Below, piece after piece: positions 8,148-16,874 of a stretch of DNA of 64,000 bases. Within the stretch, counting starts at the first letter, position 1; the number at the start of each line of letters is the position of its first letter. The position numbers were made by a program, and so were the translations under genes. Below the pieces are notes generated by a model, which had not been told where the DNA came from, made no database searches, and worked only from the letters and a program-made list of their open reading frames with translations. Source of the DNA: Kordiimonadaceae bacterium (GTDB lineage: Bacteria > Pseudomonadota > Alphaproteobacteria > Sphingomonadales > Emcibacteraceae). The DNA lies in contig JACKKT010000001.1 in the NCBI GenBank assembly GCA_024236295.1, positions 186,001 to 250,000 of the forward strand. Direction: 5' to 3'.

Positions 8148-8960
8148 ATGGAGCGCATTAAGCAGGCAATTGAAAAAGTAAAAAAGCAGAATTTGGCGGC
8201 TGGAGTTACTTCCAAAAGTGGTAAACAGAAAAGGTCAAATAGCGCTTCAAAAGGCCTTGATGAATTTTCGTATGTAAATACGAAAACTGTTGAACTTGAT
8301 CCTGCTCATTTGGAAAAAAACCGGATTATCGTTTATAATCAACTGGACGTGAAATCGACCATTTTTGATATCCTGAGAACAAAAATATTATCAAAAATGC
8401 AGGAAAACGGTTGGAAAACGATTGCAGTTACTTCGCCGACACAGGGCTGCGGAAAAACAGTAATTTCTGTTAATCTTGCTATTTCAATGGCAAGATATAA
8501 TGATTATTCAATTATGCTTGCTGATTTTGATCTTAAAAAACCGGAAGTTTCCAAAAATCTTGGCCTAATTACCAAATATTCAATAATGGACTATTTTGAT
8601 GGCAAGGTTGAGCTTGAGGATATGCTGGTTAATCCTGGAATTCAACGGTTGGTGGTCTTGCCAAATAACAAAGCATATAAGGATAGTTCTGCACTAATGT
8701 CGTCCAGAAAAATGACTTCATTTGTTGAAGAAGTGAAAGACCGTTATGCTTCCAGAATTATTATTTTTGATTTGCCTCCATTACTAGCCACTGATGATGC
8801 TATAGCCTTTATGCCAAATGTTGATTGTGTTTTGTTAGTCGTGGGCAACGGCATGTGTTCAAAATCGGAAATTGAAGAAAGTATGCGCCTTTTAAGCAGT
8901 AAGAAGCTACTGGGTACTGTTCTTAACAAATCCGATGATGAATGGCGTGGATATACCTGA
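8148..8960 (+). CDS. BY-kinase-like ATPase partner of the chain-length protein (CpsD/CapB family)
   Basis: This 270-residue cytoplasmic protein has the deviant Walker motifs of bacterial tyrosine kinases: Walker A SPTQGCGKT (Lys103), Walker A' IMLADFDLKKPE and Walker B IIIFDLPP. It belongs to the family found with Wzz-type proteins in exosortase loci. The C-terminus (DDEWRGYT) has a single Tyr rather than the usual Tyr-rich cluster, so autophosphorylation as in Wzc is doubtful and it may act as a plain ATPase. The first 80 residues are basic and Lys/Ser-rich. It is the last gene of the export operon and ends six bases from the convergent polymerase gene. Confidence 0.88.
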   Translation: MERIKQAIEKVKKQNLAAGVTSKSGKQKRSNSASKGLDEFSYVNTKTVELDPAHLEKNRIIVYNQLDVKSTIFDILRTKILSKMQENGWKTIAVTSPTQGCGKTVISVNLAISMARYNDYSIMLADFDLKKPEVSKNLGLITKYSIMDYFDGKVELEDMLVNPGIQRLVVLPNNKAYKDSSALMSSRKMTSFVEEVKDRYASRIIIFDLPPLLATDDAIAFMPNVDCVLLVVGNGMCSKSEIEESMRLLSSKKLLGTVLNKSDDEWRGYT

Positions 8961-8966
8961 CGCCTT

Positions 8967-10493
8967 TTATCTTCGGTTTGTTTCCATAATATGGTTGAGT
9001 ATTTCTGTTTTGGCTATCCTGATGAAAGCGCAGGCCAGCCCAAGCAAGCTCCAGTAATATTGTTGGGAAATACTAATACTGCTCATAGTAAATATCGTAA
9101 CCATTACCCCAATAATTGTAGAAAATAATACTCTGTCCATAAGAAGCAGATCCCTGAACTTTACATTTTGTTTCAGAATGGGCAATAACTTGTACATTTT
9201 ATAAAGAATGGCTGCGAAGATTGATAAAAACAGGCCAAGCCCTATCAGCCCGTTTGATAGGGCAATCTGTAAATAGCTATTTACGATATCAATAATCCCT
9301 TCACCTTGTCTCATAGATTCCATTTCGGGAGTTTCAAGATAATTAGCTGAGCCAAAGAATGGGTTTCTTTTTATAACTATCCATGATTGATCAAGTAGTC
9401 TTTCGCGGTAACTAATTGTGCTAACCGCATGAATATTCTCATCACTGCTGACAAATGGAATGAGCTCAATAAAACTTTTCCCCATCTGGGTTGTTGATAA
9501 CAGGGCCAGAATTAAAAAGCTGGCAAACAAAAATTTTGTTAATTTTCCGATGGCTTTTTGCCCGGTAAGGAAAAATACCAGTATCATTGCAACCGCTCCT
9601 ACCCAGGGCCCTCGTGATAAACTGGCTAGGAGGCTTCCAATAAATACAGTAACGCCAAGCCAATATTGTTGTCGTAGTTTCTTTTTTTCTTTCGGGTAAA
9701 AATATAAGAATAATCCAAGCCCAATTGCTGAAATATAGCCAAGCACAATTGGATGACCCAAAGCCGCAGAGGCGCGTAACAAATTATTTCGGCTAAGATA
9801 ATTGCTAACACCCCATTTCAAGCCAAGGGCATTAATCGCCCCATTATAAAGATGCCAGCCTTTTAAGGTTTCAGCAATACCAATGACGGACTGGAGAAAA
9901 ATACCCAGAATAGCTGCAAACATAATTTTCTTTAGATCAACTGTATTATGCACAGATTTGCCAACAGCATAAAAGGGAATAATGGTAGCTAGTGCAGTAA
10001 TTGTGCTAAATCTGAGAGCATTGGTTGCACTTGTATCTCTGAAAGCAATAGCAGTGAGCAGTAAAAAATATAGAAATGCGAGTATATTTACCGATTTTGT
10101 GGCGTTCAAACCCCGTCTACTGGGTATCAGTAGTGGCACTAACAAAGCCAGAATAATGACATGATGCGGTCCGGTATAAATAAAATAATTGATTATACCA
10201 AAACCAGGTACCATAACCGTAGCGGCAGGAATTGAAGGCAAAAGCAAAAAAAACAGACATAGTTTAAGAATAGGTTTTTTTCTCGTCAGGAATATCAGAA
10301 AAATTGACACTATTACCGCATATATCCAGAAATTAGGGGCAAGAAATGCCAAAAAGGTTGTAAAAATCCAAACTGAAATCCAGATTTTAACGTCTCGTTT
10401 TAATCCCTCTGATGATGAATAGCGTAAAAACAGAAAAAGTGGAACGCTGACAATAACAGCAATAAATATCAGCGCTCTAATTTCTTCTGACAT
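8967..10493 (-). CDS. O-antigen ligase/polymerase family protein (Wzy-type EPS polymerase)
   Basis: The 508-residue protein has about 12 hydrophobic segments and a large periplasmic loop in the C-terminal half (about residues 325-405, containing SYRERLLDQSWIVIKRNPFFGSAN). The loop has the R-x(n)-W...NP-x-FG pattern typical of the Wzy_C/O-antigen ligase family. In this locus, with Wzx, Wzz and OPX components, it most likely polymerises the lipid-linked EPS repeat units in the periplasm; a ligase role cannot be excluded. It is transcribed against the export operon and divergently from the flippase gene, across a 146-bp AT-rich gap. Confidence 0.85.
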   Translation of the reverse strand: MSEEIRALIFIAVIVSVPLFLFLRYSSSEGLKRDVKIWISVWIFTTFLAFLAPNFWIYAVIVSIFLIFLTRKKPILKLCLFFLLLPSIPAATVMVPGFGIINYFIYTGPHHVIILALLVPLLIPSRRGLNATKSVNILAFLYFLLLTAIAFRDTSATNALRFSTITALATIIPFYAVGKSVHNTVDLKKIMFAAILGIFLQSVIGIAETLKGWHLYNGAINALGLKWGVSNYLSRNNLLRASAALGHPIVLGYISAIGLGLFLYFYPKEKKKLRQQYWLGVTVFIGSLLASLSRGPWVGAVAMILVFFLTGQKAIGKLTKFLFASFLILALLSTTQMGKSFIELIPFVSSDENIHAVSTISYRERLLDQSWIVIKRNPFFGSANYLETPEMESMRQGEGIIDIVNSYLQIALSNGLIGLGLFLSIFAAILYKMYKLLPILKQNVKFRDLLLMDRVLFSTIIGVMVTIFTMSSISISQQYYWSLLGLACAFIRIAKTEILNHIMETNRR

Positions 10494-10639
10494 TAAATTC
10501 CAGTCCGTTAATTAAATTAATACTACATTGATATATAAAGTTAACATTTGCAATTATATATTGGTAATTGATGTTATATATGAGCCAGATAAACAAAAGT
10601 CTAATGAATAAAAATTTAAAGCGGGAATGAATTCCAAAC

Positions 10640-12016
10640 ATGGAAAATAGGTTGGAAAATAATAATAACCTGTGGTCGCGTGTCATAAAAGCCGGTCTTT
10701 GGGCACTAACAGGCTTTGGCATGAGCCAGGTCATTAGACTGGCAAATAATCTGGTAATGACCCGATTACTTGTGCCGGAGATGTTCGGAATTATGGCATT
10801 GGCCCAGGTTTTTTTGTTTATGATGACGTTGATTTCAGATATTGGCATCAAGCCCAGTATTATAAGAAGCAAACGCGGTGATGATCCTCATTTCTTGAAT
10901 ACGGCCTGGACCATTCAGATCATAAGAGGCGCTATTATTACGGCTCTGGTGTTATTGGTTGCCCTTATTATTAAAGTCGCCAATCAATATGGGCTTTTTT
11001 CTGAAAATTCGGCTTATACGGACCCTGAGCTTCCAATGATTATTGCAGTTATGTCTTTGACGTCGCTGATTAATGGGTTTTCATCCATTAACATTATCAT
11101 CGCCAACAGAAAAATGCTGTTGGGCAGACTGACAATCATTCAGATTATTTCACAGATTACCGGTATTTTTGTCATGATCGGGTGGGCCTTATTTATTGAA
11201 AGGTCAGTGTGGGCACTGGTATCAGGAGCCATCGTATCTTCCTTAATTTTAACAATTCTGTCCCATACGTCATTTCCCGGCAAAAGAAGCAGAGTGGAAT
11301 GGAACAGTGATGTTTTCTGGGAAATATTCCATTACGGTAAATGGATACTTGTTTCCAGCCTGATATCGGCTTTTCTGGCACAGGGTGACCGGCTGATTCT
11401 GGGAAATTTGATATCTGGTGAAATGCTTGGCATTTATGCCATTGCCTATTTTCTGGCATCTGCAGTTAATCAGGCTATTTTAAATTTAAATATTACGGTT
11501 TTTTTTCCGCTGTTTAGTGAAATCAATCGTAATAATGAAAAGGATTTAGCCTCAATTTACTATAAAGTCAGGCGGGTGTCTGATGGCATTTCAATGTCTT
11601 TGGCAGGTTTTTTATTTGTTTCCGGAGGAACAATTGTAAATTTGCTTTTCGATCAGCGTTATCATGATGCAGGATGGATGCTGTCGGTATTGTCATTTTC
11701 CCTTATATTCACAGGGACGAGCATTTCCAATGCACTTTATTTTTCAGTAGATAAGCCAAAATATCCATCATTTAAAGCAATTATTGATACAGTAATATTG
11801 CTAGGCGGGTTGCCGTTTATTTTTAAAATCGGCGGATTTGAATGGGCTGTCTGGCTTTTGGCACTTTATTTAATTGGCAGTTTACCAATGGATTTATATC
11901 TCAAAAATAAACTTGGGATCTTAAATATTGTAAAGGAATTTTATATGTTGCCTATTATGCTGGTGGGCGGCGCAGCGGGATATATATTTAATAAAATGGT
12001 TTCGTTGATCGTATAG
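10640..12016 (+). CDS. lipopolysaccharide/EPS flippase (Wzx-like, MOP superfamily)
   Basis: The 458-residue membrane protein has about 12 TM segments and the N-terminal signature of the MOP-superfamily polysaccharide flippases (GFGMSQVIRLANNLVMTRLL at about residues 20-40, then PEMFGIMALAQ). It should move the undecaprenyl-linked repeat unit across the inner membrane, upstream of the Wzy polymerase. It is preceded by a divergent promoter region shared with the polymerase gene, and followed by 133 noncoding bases that contain an inverted repeat before pgi. Confidence 0.9.
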   Translation: MENRLENNNNLWSRVIKAGLWALTGFGMSQVIRLANNLVMTRLLVPEMFGIMALAQVFLFMMTLISDIGIKPSIIRSKRGDDPHFLNTAWTIQIIRGAIITALVLLVALIIKVANQYGLFSENSAYTDPELPMIIAVMSLTSLINGFSSINIIIANRKMLLGRLTIIQIISQITGIFVMIGWALFIERSVWALVSGAIVSSLILTILSHTSFPGKRSRVEWNSDVFWEIFHYGKWILVSSLISAFLAQGDRLILGNLISGEMLGIYAIAYFLASAVNQAILNLNITVFFPLFSEINRNNEKDLASIYYKVRRVSDGISMSLAGFLFVSGGTIVNLLFDQRYHDAGWMLSVLSFSLIFTGTSISNALYFSVDKPKYPSFKAIIDTVILLGGLPFIFKIGGFEWAVWLLALYLIGSLPMDLYLKNKLGILNIVKEFYMLPIMLVGGAAGYIFNKMVSLIV

Positions 12017-12098
12017 AATATTCAAAATTCATTTAAAACGATGATTTATTTAATCAATTCGCCTATATAAGCAAAGCATATTAATATAAATGAAAGAA

Positions 12099-12119
12099 AT
12101 CCCTACTATTAATAGGGAT
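12099..12119. promoter_or_regulatory. perfect inverted repeat upstream of pgi
   Basis: ATCCCTA (12099-12105) and TAGGGAT (12113-12119) are perfect inverted repeats separated by seven bases. The axis lies 42 bases before the pgi ATG at 12150. No T tract follows, so it is not an intrinsic terminator of the flippase gene. It could be an operator or a leader hairpin; the function is not known. Confidence 0.35.
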
Positions 12120-12149
12120 CAAAGATCATAAGCGTATGAAAGTCTGAAA

Positions 12150-13544
12150 ATGTTATATGAAACCCAGTTTGAAAATATCTTTGACGCCAATGATGATATT
12201 GATCTGAATAGCTATGAAAAGCGCGTAAAAGAATTTTTAACTACGCTGCGTGAAAAGCGTAAATATGGTAATAGCAGACGAAAATTTTTATACCCCTATC
12301 TTCAACTGCCGAGTGAGCGGGATGACCTTACAGACATTCGCAAAACTGCAGACAGAATTTCAAAAAGATTTAAGGATGTAGTGGTGCTTGGCACAGGCGG
12401 ATCAAGCCTTGGTGCACAAATGCTTGTCGCGCTTACCGGCGAACAACTATATGTGCCAAACGGCAAGGCGCGTATTCACTTTCCCGATAATCTTGGTCCC
12501 CACACAATGCATCAGCTGATTTCGGAACTGGATCTGGGAAATACCCATTTCCTGGTCATTTCCAAATCCGGTGGGACGGCAGAAACAATAGCCCAGATGT
12601 TGGCCTGTTTTTCATATATGAGGGCACTTGTTGGTGATAACGAAGTTCAGAACCATTTTACCGTCATTGTACAGCCGGGAAAAAGTTTCCTTCATGATTT
12701 TGCAGTTAAATGGCGACTCCCTATACATTATCATGACCCAGATCTGGGGGGACGGTTTTCAGTACTGTCAATTGTCGGACTATTACCAGCCATGATCGTC
12801 GGGCTTGATGTTGTTGCCTTGCGCGATGGTGCACAACAGGTTCTCACCAGAATGATGAATGCAGAGAAAATAACTGAAATGGCCCCGGCAATGGGGGCTA
12901 TTGCCGTTTATGAATTACAGAAAAGCCGCAATATTAATATCAATGTCATGATGCCGTATGAATGCCGACTGACAGGTTTTTCAAACTGGTATAAGCAGCT
13001 TTGGGCAGAAAGCCTGGGGAAAAAAGGCAAGGGTACCACACCTTTCAGCGCGCTTGGGCCAATGGATCAACATAGCCAGCTTCAATTGTTTCTTGATGGC
13101 CCAAATGATAAATATTTCACTGTTATAACCGTTTCAAGCAAAGGTGAGGGACCAACAATTGATTCAATGTTGATCGATGATAAAGATTTTAATTTTATGG
13201 CTGGGTCTACCATCGGTGATCTGGTAGAAGCAGAAGCAGACAGCACTGTAGAAGCCCTGGGGGAGCGGGGAAAACCCATTCGGCAAATTAAGATCCGTGA
13301 AATTAATGAGCGTATATTAGGGGCGCTGATTATGCATTTCATCCTGGAAACAATCATAACAGCCGAACTGCTTGGGGTTAATCCGCATGATCAGCCATCT
13401 GTTGAGTATGGAAAGAATCTGACAAAGGAATATTTATCGAGACTTCATAATGTCAATCAGACTATATCAGTTCCCGGTGCCAATTTATTACCAATAAAGA
13501 GTGGAAAGACTACATCCGCAGCAAATAAGGGGAAAGAAAAATGA
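12150..13544 (+). CDS. pgi: glucose-6-phosphate isomerase
   Basis: The 464-residue protein is a short phosphoglucose isomerase that interconverts glucose-6-phosphate and fructose-6-phosphate in the cytoplasm. Visible are the first SIS-fold phosphate-binding segment VVLGTGGSSLGAQM, the serine-rich loop VISKSGGTAETIAQM and the C-terminal segment with the conserved HSQLQLFLDGP-type loop (GPMDQHSQLQLFLDGPND). Its last four bases overlap the galU start (ATGA), so the two are translationally coupled. Together they channel hexose phosphate toward UDP-glucose for the EPS. No phosphoglucomutase gene lies in the window. Confidence 0.95.
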   Translation: MLYETQFENIFDANDDIDLNSYEKRVKEFLTTLREKRKYGNSRRKFLYPYLQLPSERDDLTDIRKTADRISKRFKDVVVLGTGGSSLGAQMLVALTGEQLYVPNGKARIHFPDNLGPHTMHQLISELDLGNTHFLVISKSGGTAETIAQMLACFSYMRALVGDNEVQNHFTVIVQPGKSFLHDFAVKWRLPIHYHDPDLGGRFSVLSIVGLLPAMIVGLDVVALRDGAQQVLTRMMNAEKITEMAPAMGAIAVYELQKSRNININVMMPYECRLTGFSNWYKQLWAESLGKKGKGTTPFSALGPMDQHSQLQLFLDGPNDKYFTVITVSSKGEGPTIDSMLIDDKDFNFMAGSTIGDLVEAEADSTVEALGERGKPIRQIKIREINERILGALIMHFILETIITAELLGVNPHDQPSVEYGKNLTKEYLSRLHNVNQTISVPGANLLPIKSGKTTSAANKGKEK

Positions 13545-14416
13545 AGCCGGTAAGAAAAGCCGTTTTTCCGGTCGGTGGAATGGGTACAAGATTTCTACCA
13601 GCAACAAAATCAATGCCCAAGGAAATGTTACCAGTTGTTGATAAGCCGCTTATTCAATATGCGGTTGAGGAAGCAAGAGCCGCAGGAATTGAGGAAATCA
13701 TTTTTGTGACTGGCCGTGGTAAAGCCGCCATCGAAAATCATTTTGATCATTCCTATGAACTTGAGGATATGCTGGCCAAGAAAAATAAAACTGAAATTCT
13801 GGATCAGCTGATAAATCTTTTACCAAATGAAGGCAGCATTTCCTATACCCGCCAGCAGGAAGCGCTGGGACTGGGGCACGCCATTTACTGCGCCAAGAAT
13901 ATAGTCGGCAATGAACCATTTGCGGTTTTGCTGGCTGATGATCTGGTCAATTCATCCACCCCTTGTCTTAAACAGATGATGGATCTTTATAATGAAAAAG
14001 GCGGCAATGTGGTGGCGATTGAAGAAGTGCCACGGGAAAAAACCTCAAACTACGGCATTCTTGATGTCGCAGGCAGAGAAGGAAAAGTTATTGAAGTCAA
14101 AGGGTTGGTAGAAAAGCCGGATCCAAAAGACGCGCCATCCAATTTTTCCATCATCGGCAGATATATACTCCAGCCGGAAGTTTTTAGCCACCTTGAGAAA
14201 AAAGTCATCGGGGCTGGCGGGGAAATCCAATTAACGGACGCGATGGCACAAATGCTGGGTCATATTCCGTTTCACGGGCTGCTTTTTGAAGGTGAGCGCT
14301 TTGACTGTGGGGACAAAACCGGATTTATTTTGGCAAACCTTGCCTTTGCAATGGATCGGGAAGAAATGCGGGACGGTATCAAAGACTATTTGGCCAAAAA
14401 TAAGGACAGGCTTTAA
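13541..14416 (+). CDS. galU: UTP--glucose-1-phosphate uridylyltransferase
   Basis: The 291-residue protein makes UDP-glucose from UTP and glucose-1-phosphate. It carries the nucleotidyltransferase signature FPVGGMGTRFLPATKSMPKE (residues 10-29), VDKPLIQYAVEEA, a LGLGHAIYCAK uridine-binding segment and the DD pair in VLLADDLV. The ATG overlaps the pgi stop and has AAGGGGAAAG just upstream. UDP-glucose is the probable donor for the priming transferase and perhaps the glycosyltransferases downstream. Confidence 0.95.
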   Translation: MKPVRKAVFPVGGMGTRFLPATKSMPKEMLPVVDKPLIQYAVEEARAAGIEEIIFVTGRGKAAIENHFDHSYELEDMLAKKNKTEILDQLINLLPNEGSISYTRQQEALGLGHAIYCAKNIVGNEPFAVLLADDLVNSSTPCLKQMMDLYNEKGGNVVAIEEVPREKTSNYGILDVAGREGKVIEVKGLVEKPDPKDAPSNFSIIGRYILQPEVFSHLEKKVIGAGGEIQLTDAMAQMLGHIPFHGLLFEGERFDCGDKTGFILANLAFAMDREEMRDGIKDYLAKNKDRL

Positions 14417-14442
14417 ATTGACCCTCGGTAAGAATGTTCTTT

Positions 14443-15645
14443 ATGGATTATTTTGAAAAAATCAGAAAGAAAATTAAAAATCCGAAATCCGTAGAAGTTT
14501 TGACGGAGGATATGTTGTGGCAGAAACAGGGACCGTTGTTATGGAAAGCGATCAGGTTTGATGGAATGCCCGCCTTTTATCCTGTTTATCGATATAAAGA
14601 CTATTATTCCTATTCGCCACTGGCTCTTATACTTCATAAAAACACTCTCCATTTAAACCGGGAGGCTGTCAAAAAATTAAACGCAAAAGACTTTATTTTG
14701 CTCGGCCACGAAACACCTATTGATCTGGATATTGAACGGATTGGGGCGTCACATGGATTTACAGAAAAAATTACGGATGCTGATGACTATTGCCGTATGC
14801 TGGTTGAAGCCATTAAAACGGACATTGCTGAAATTGAAAAGCGTAACCCCGGGTTTATCAATGTGATTATGTGCGGGGGCAAGGATAGCCTTAATCTGCT
14901 TTTGCTGCCCTGGCAAAATCCGGTCGTTGCCTATAGTGCTGAACCGAATTATCCGCTGGTGTGCGACTTTGTGAAAGATAATAATCTTGATATAGAGGTC
15001 CGCCTTCTGGAAGACAGTTTTGACGAAAACTATCTGCAGGATGAAATTGCAGAATTATACTGCAGGCTTGATAGCGTTCATTGGCGATGGGGACACCATA
15101 TTAAAAAAATAGCTGACGATTATTCGAAGAAGCTTATTATCTGGAAAGGGCAGATGGCTGATGCTTACTTCGCGCCAAGGTGGAAGACTTATATTTATCC
15201 GGAAAACGAACCTAGGCTCTTTTTCTGTAAAGTTTATAATAAACTGTCACCCTATCTGCCCATGTTTTTATCCGTTCCTTTCGGACACTTGATAAGCAGG
15301 ATGGTTGCGGATACAGTATGGAATAAAGGGGCGATTTCGCAGGGGGATCATATGGCCTTTATCAGGGCATTAACGGATACTCTCGTATTATCGGCATACC
15401 ATGGAAAAAATGTGCAGAAAGTCCTGTCATCTGTTGATCTGGCAAAAGCGGTTCAAAAGGATGTCAGAATGAAAATAGGGGAAATGCTTCATGGAAAACC
15501 GGTTATATATCCATCCAGTAACCCGTCGCCGAAATTGTCGGACTTTAGGGCAGAGGCTCATAAACCGGAAAAGTTTATTGGCCTGTTAAAAAAGCATGGC
15601 GTGGATATTATCGGGCAGAATGGGTTATCAGGAAATGGTCGCTGA
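14443..15645 (+). CDS. PP-loop (asparagine-synthase-C-like) protein, copy 1, unknown function
   Basis: I do not recognise a named family for this 400-residue protein. A glycine-rich PP-loop, IMCGGKDSLNL (about residues 145-155), stands where ATP-pyrophosphatases have SGGxDS. A later LIIWKGQMADAYF (about 233-245) resembles the GEGxDELF segment of asparagine synthases. No glutaminase domain is present, so ammonia or an amine would have to come from elsewhere. It is paralogous over its whole length to the next gene; shared motifs include LTE(D/E)M(L/V)WQ, YRYKDYYS, LLLLPWQNPVVA, HWRWG and YHGKN/YHGPN. ATG 14443 was chosen because GGTAAG lies ten bases upstream and the N-terminus then matches the paralogue. 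It probably adenylates a carboxylate or similar group on an EPS precursor; this is inference. Confidence 0.75.
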   Translation: MDYFEKIRKKIKNPKSVEVLTEDMLWQKQGPLLWKAIRFDGMPAFYPVYRYKDYYSYSPLALILHKNTLHLNREAVKKLNAKDFILLGHETPIDLDIERIGASHGFTEKITDADDYCRMLVEAIKTDIAEIEKRNPGFINVIMCGGKDSLNLLLLPWQNPVVAYSAEPNYPLVCDFVKDNNLDIEVRLLEDSFDENYLQDEIAELYCRLDSVHWRWGHHIKKIADDYSKKLIIWKGQMADAYFAPRWKTYIYPENEPRLFFCKVYNKLSPYLPMFLSVPFGHLISRMVADTVWNKGAISQGDHMAFIRALTDTLVLSAYHGKNVQKVLSSVDLAKAVQKDVRMKIGEMLHGKPVIYPSSNPSPKLSDFRAEAHKPEKFIGLLKKHGVDIIGQNGLSGNGR

Positions 15646-16825
15646 ATATATTGAAAATCTAAGACACAGGATAAAGGAGATCCGGCAGGTACCCTGCCTT
15701 ACCGAAGAAATGGTATGGCAGCAGCATGATAATTATATCTGGCAGGCGGGAAAGTTTGAAGGGTTGCCGTCTTTTTATAATGTCTATCGTTATAAGGACT
15801 ATTATTCATTTTCCATACTGGCGCTCATTGTACTTAAAAATTCTATGAAGCTCAATAAAACAGCTGTTGATACTATTTTTGCAAAAAATTTCGCAAATCA
15901 CCCCGGAAATTACACCATTGATCAGGAAATTGTAAAAATCGGTGCGCCGCATGACTGCTGCTTTGACATAACCGATATTGATGACTATTGCCGTCAGACT
16001 GCAGACGCCCTGAAAAAAGACATTAAAATAATAGAGGATAAAAACCCCGGGAAAACAAATATTATTATGTGTGGGGGCAAGGATAGTATGAACCTGCTTT
16101 TGCTGCCCTGGCAAAATCCGGTCGTTGCCTTAAGTGCCGAGCCGAATTATCAACTGGTAAAAGAGTTTGTTGATCAAAATAATTTGAATATAGACGTTTT
16201 GAAACTGGATGATACCAATGACCGGGTCGAGCTTGATTATGAAATTGTTGAGGCCTGTTGCCGTGCTGATCTGGCCCATTGGCGATGGGGGGCAGATTTA
16301 AGGAAAATAGCTGAAAATTATCAGCATGAAGCCATTATCTGGAAAGGCCAGCTAGGGGATGTTTATTATACCAATAACTGGAAAAATTTTATTACCCCTT
16401 ATGTGGAGCCGCAGCGGACAGTCAGGCGACTTTATAAAAAATTCTCATATCTCCTGCCGCAGTTTATAAATAGGAAAATTGGTCACAAATTTCAGCCGAT
16501 TGTCATCCGGCGGGTCTGGGAAGTCTGTAGCAGTCTTCAGGGCGGACATATGTCATTTTTGAGAGGGCTAATGGATATGCTGGTTTTATCAGCCTATCAT
16601 GGACCAAATATGTCTTCCCTTATTAAAAAGGCTGATCTTGGTGTCCTGTGTCAAAATGATATCAGGCCAAAAATCGGGAAAATACTTTTAGGTCACGATG
16701 TATTTTATCCTGAAAGTAATCCGACGCCGAAAATGTCAGCGTTTAGAGTGGGATTACATTTGCCGGATAATTTTTGCGCTCTTCTGGAACAGGCGGGTAT
16801 TGAAGTTATCCGTGAGAACCAGTAA
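15635..16825 (+). CDS. PP-loop (asparagine-synthase-C-like) protein, copy 2, unknown function
   Basis: This 396-residue paralogue of the preceding gene has the same layout: LTEEMVWQ near the N-terminus, PP-loop IMCGGKDSMNLLLLPW (about residues 145-160), HWRWG, IIWKGQLGDVYY and a conserved C-terminal segment ending with PESNPTPKMSAFR. The start codon lies inside the end of copy 1 (11-base overlap) with AGGAA just before it, so the two are translationally coupled and perhaps form a heteromer. A longer frame from 15596 would add 13 residues without counterpart in copy 1, so it was not chosen. Both copies keep the PP-loop, so neither looks degenerate. Substrate and reaction are unknown. Confidence 0.75.
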   Translation: MVAEYIENLRHRIKEIRQVPCLTEEMVWQQHDNYIWQAGKFEGLPSFYNVYRYKDYYSFSILALIVLKNSMKLNKTAVDTIFAKNFANHPGNYTIDQEIVKIGAPHDCCFDITDIDDYCRQTADALKKDIKIIEDKNPGKTNIIMCGGKDSMNLLLLPWQNPVVALSAEPNYQLVKEFVDQNNLNIDVLKLDDTNDRVELDYEIVEACCRADLAHWRWGADLRKIAENYQHEAIIWKGQLGDVYYTNNWKNFITPYVEPQRTVRRLYKKFSYLLPQFINRKIGHKFQPIVIRRVWEVCSSLQGGHMSFLRGLMDMLVLSAYHGPNMSSLIKKADLGVLCQNDIRPKIGKILLGHDVFYPESNPTPKMSAFRVGLHLPDNFCALLEQAGIEVIRENQ

Positions 16826-16874
16826 AAAATTTAAAACTATCAATATTTTAACCACTTCATTATAAAATATTCTA

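Noticed and set aside
14443..16825. Calling the PP-loop pair asparagine synthases
   Set aside because: They lack the glutaminase domain and the exact SGGxDS motif; only a distant likeness to the synthetase half is visible.
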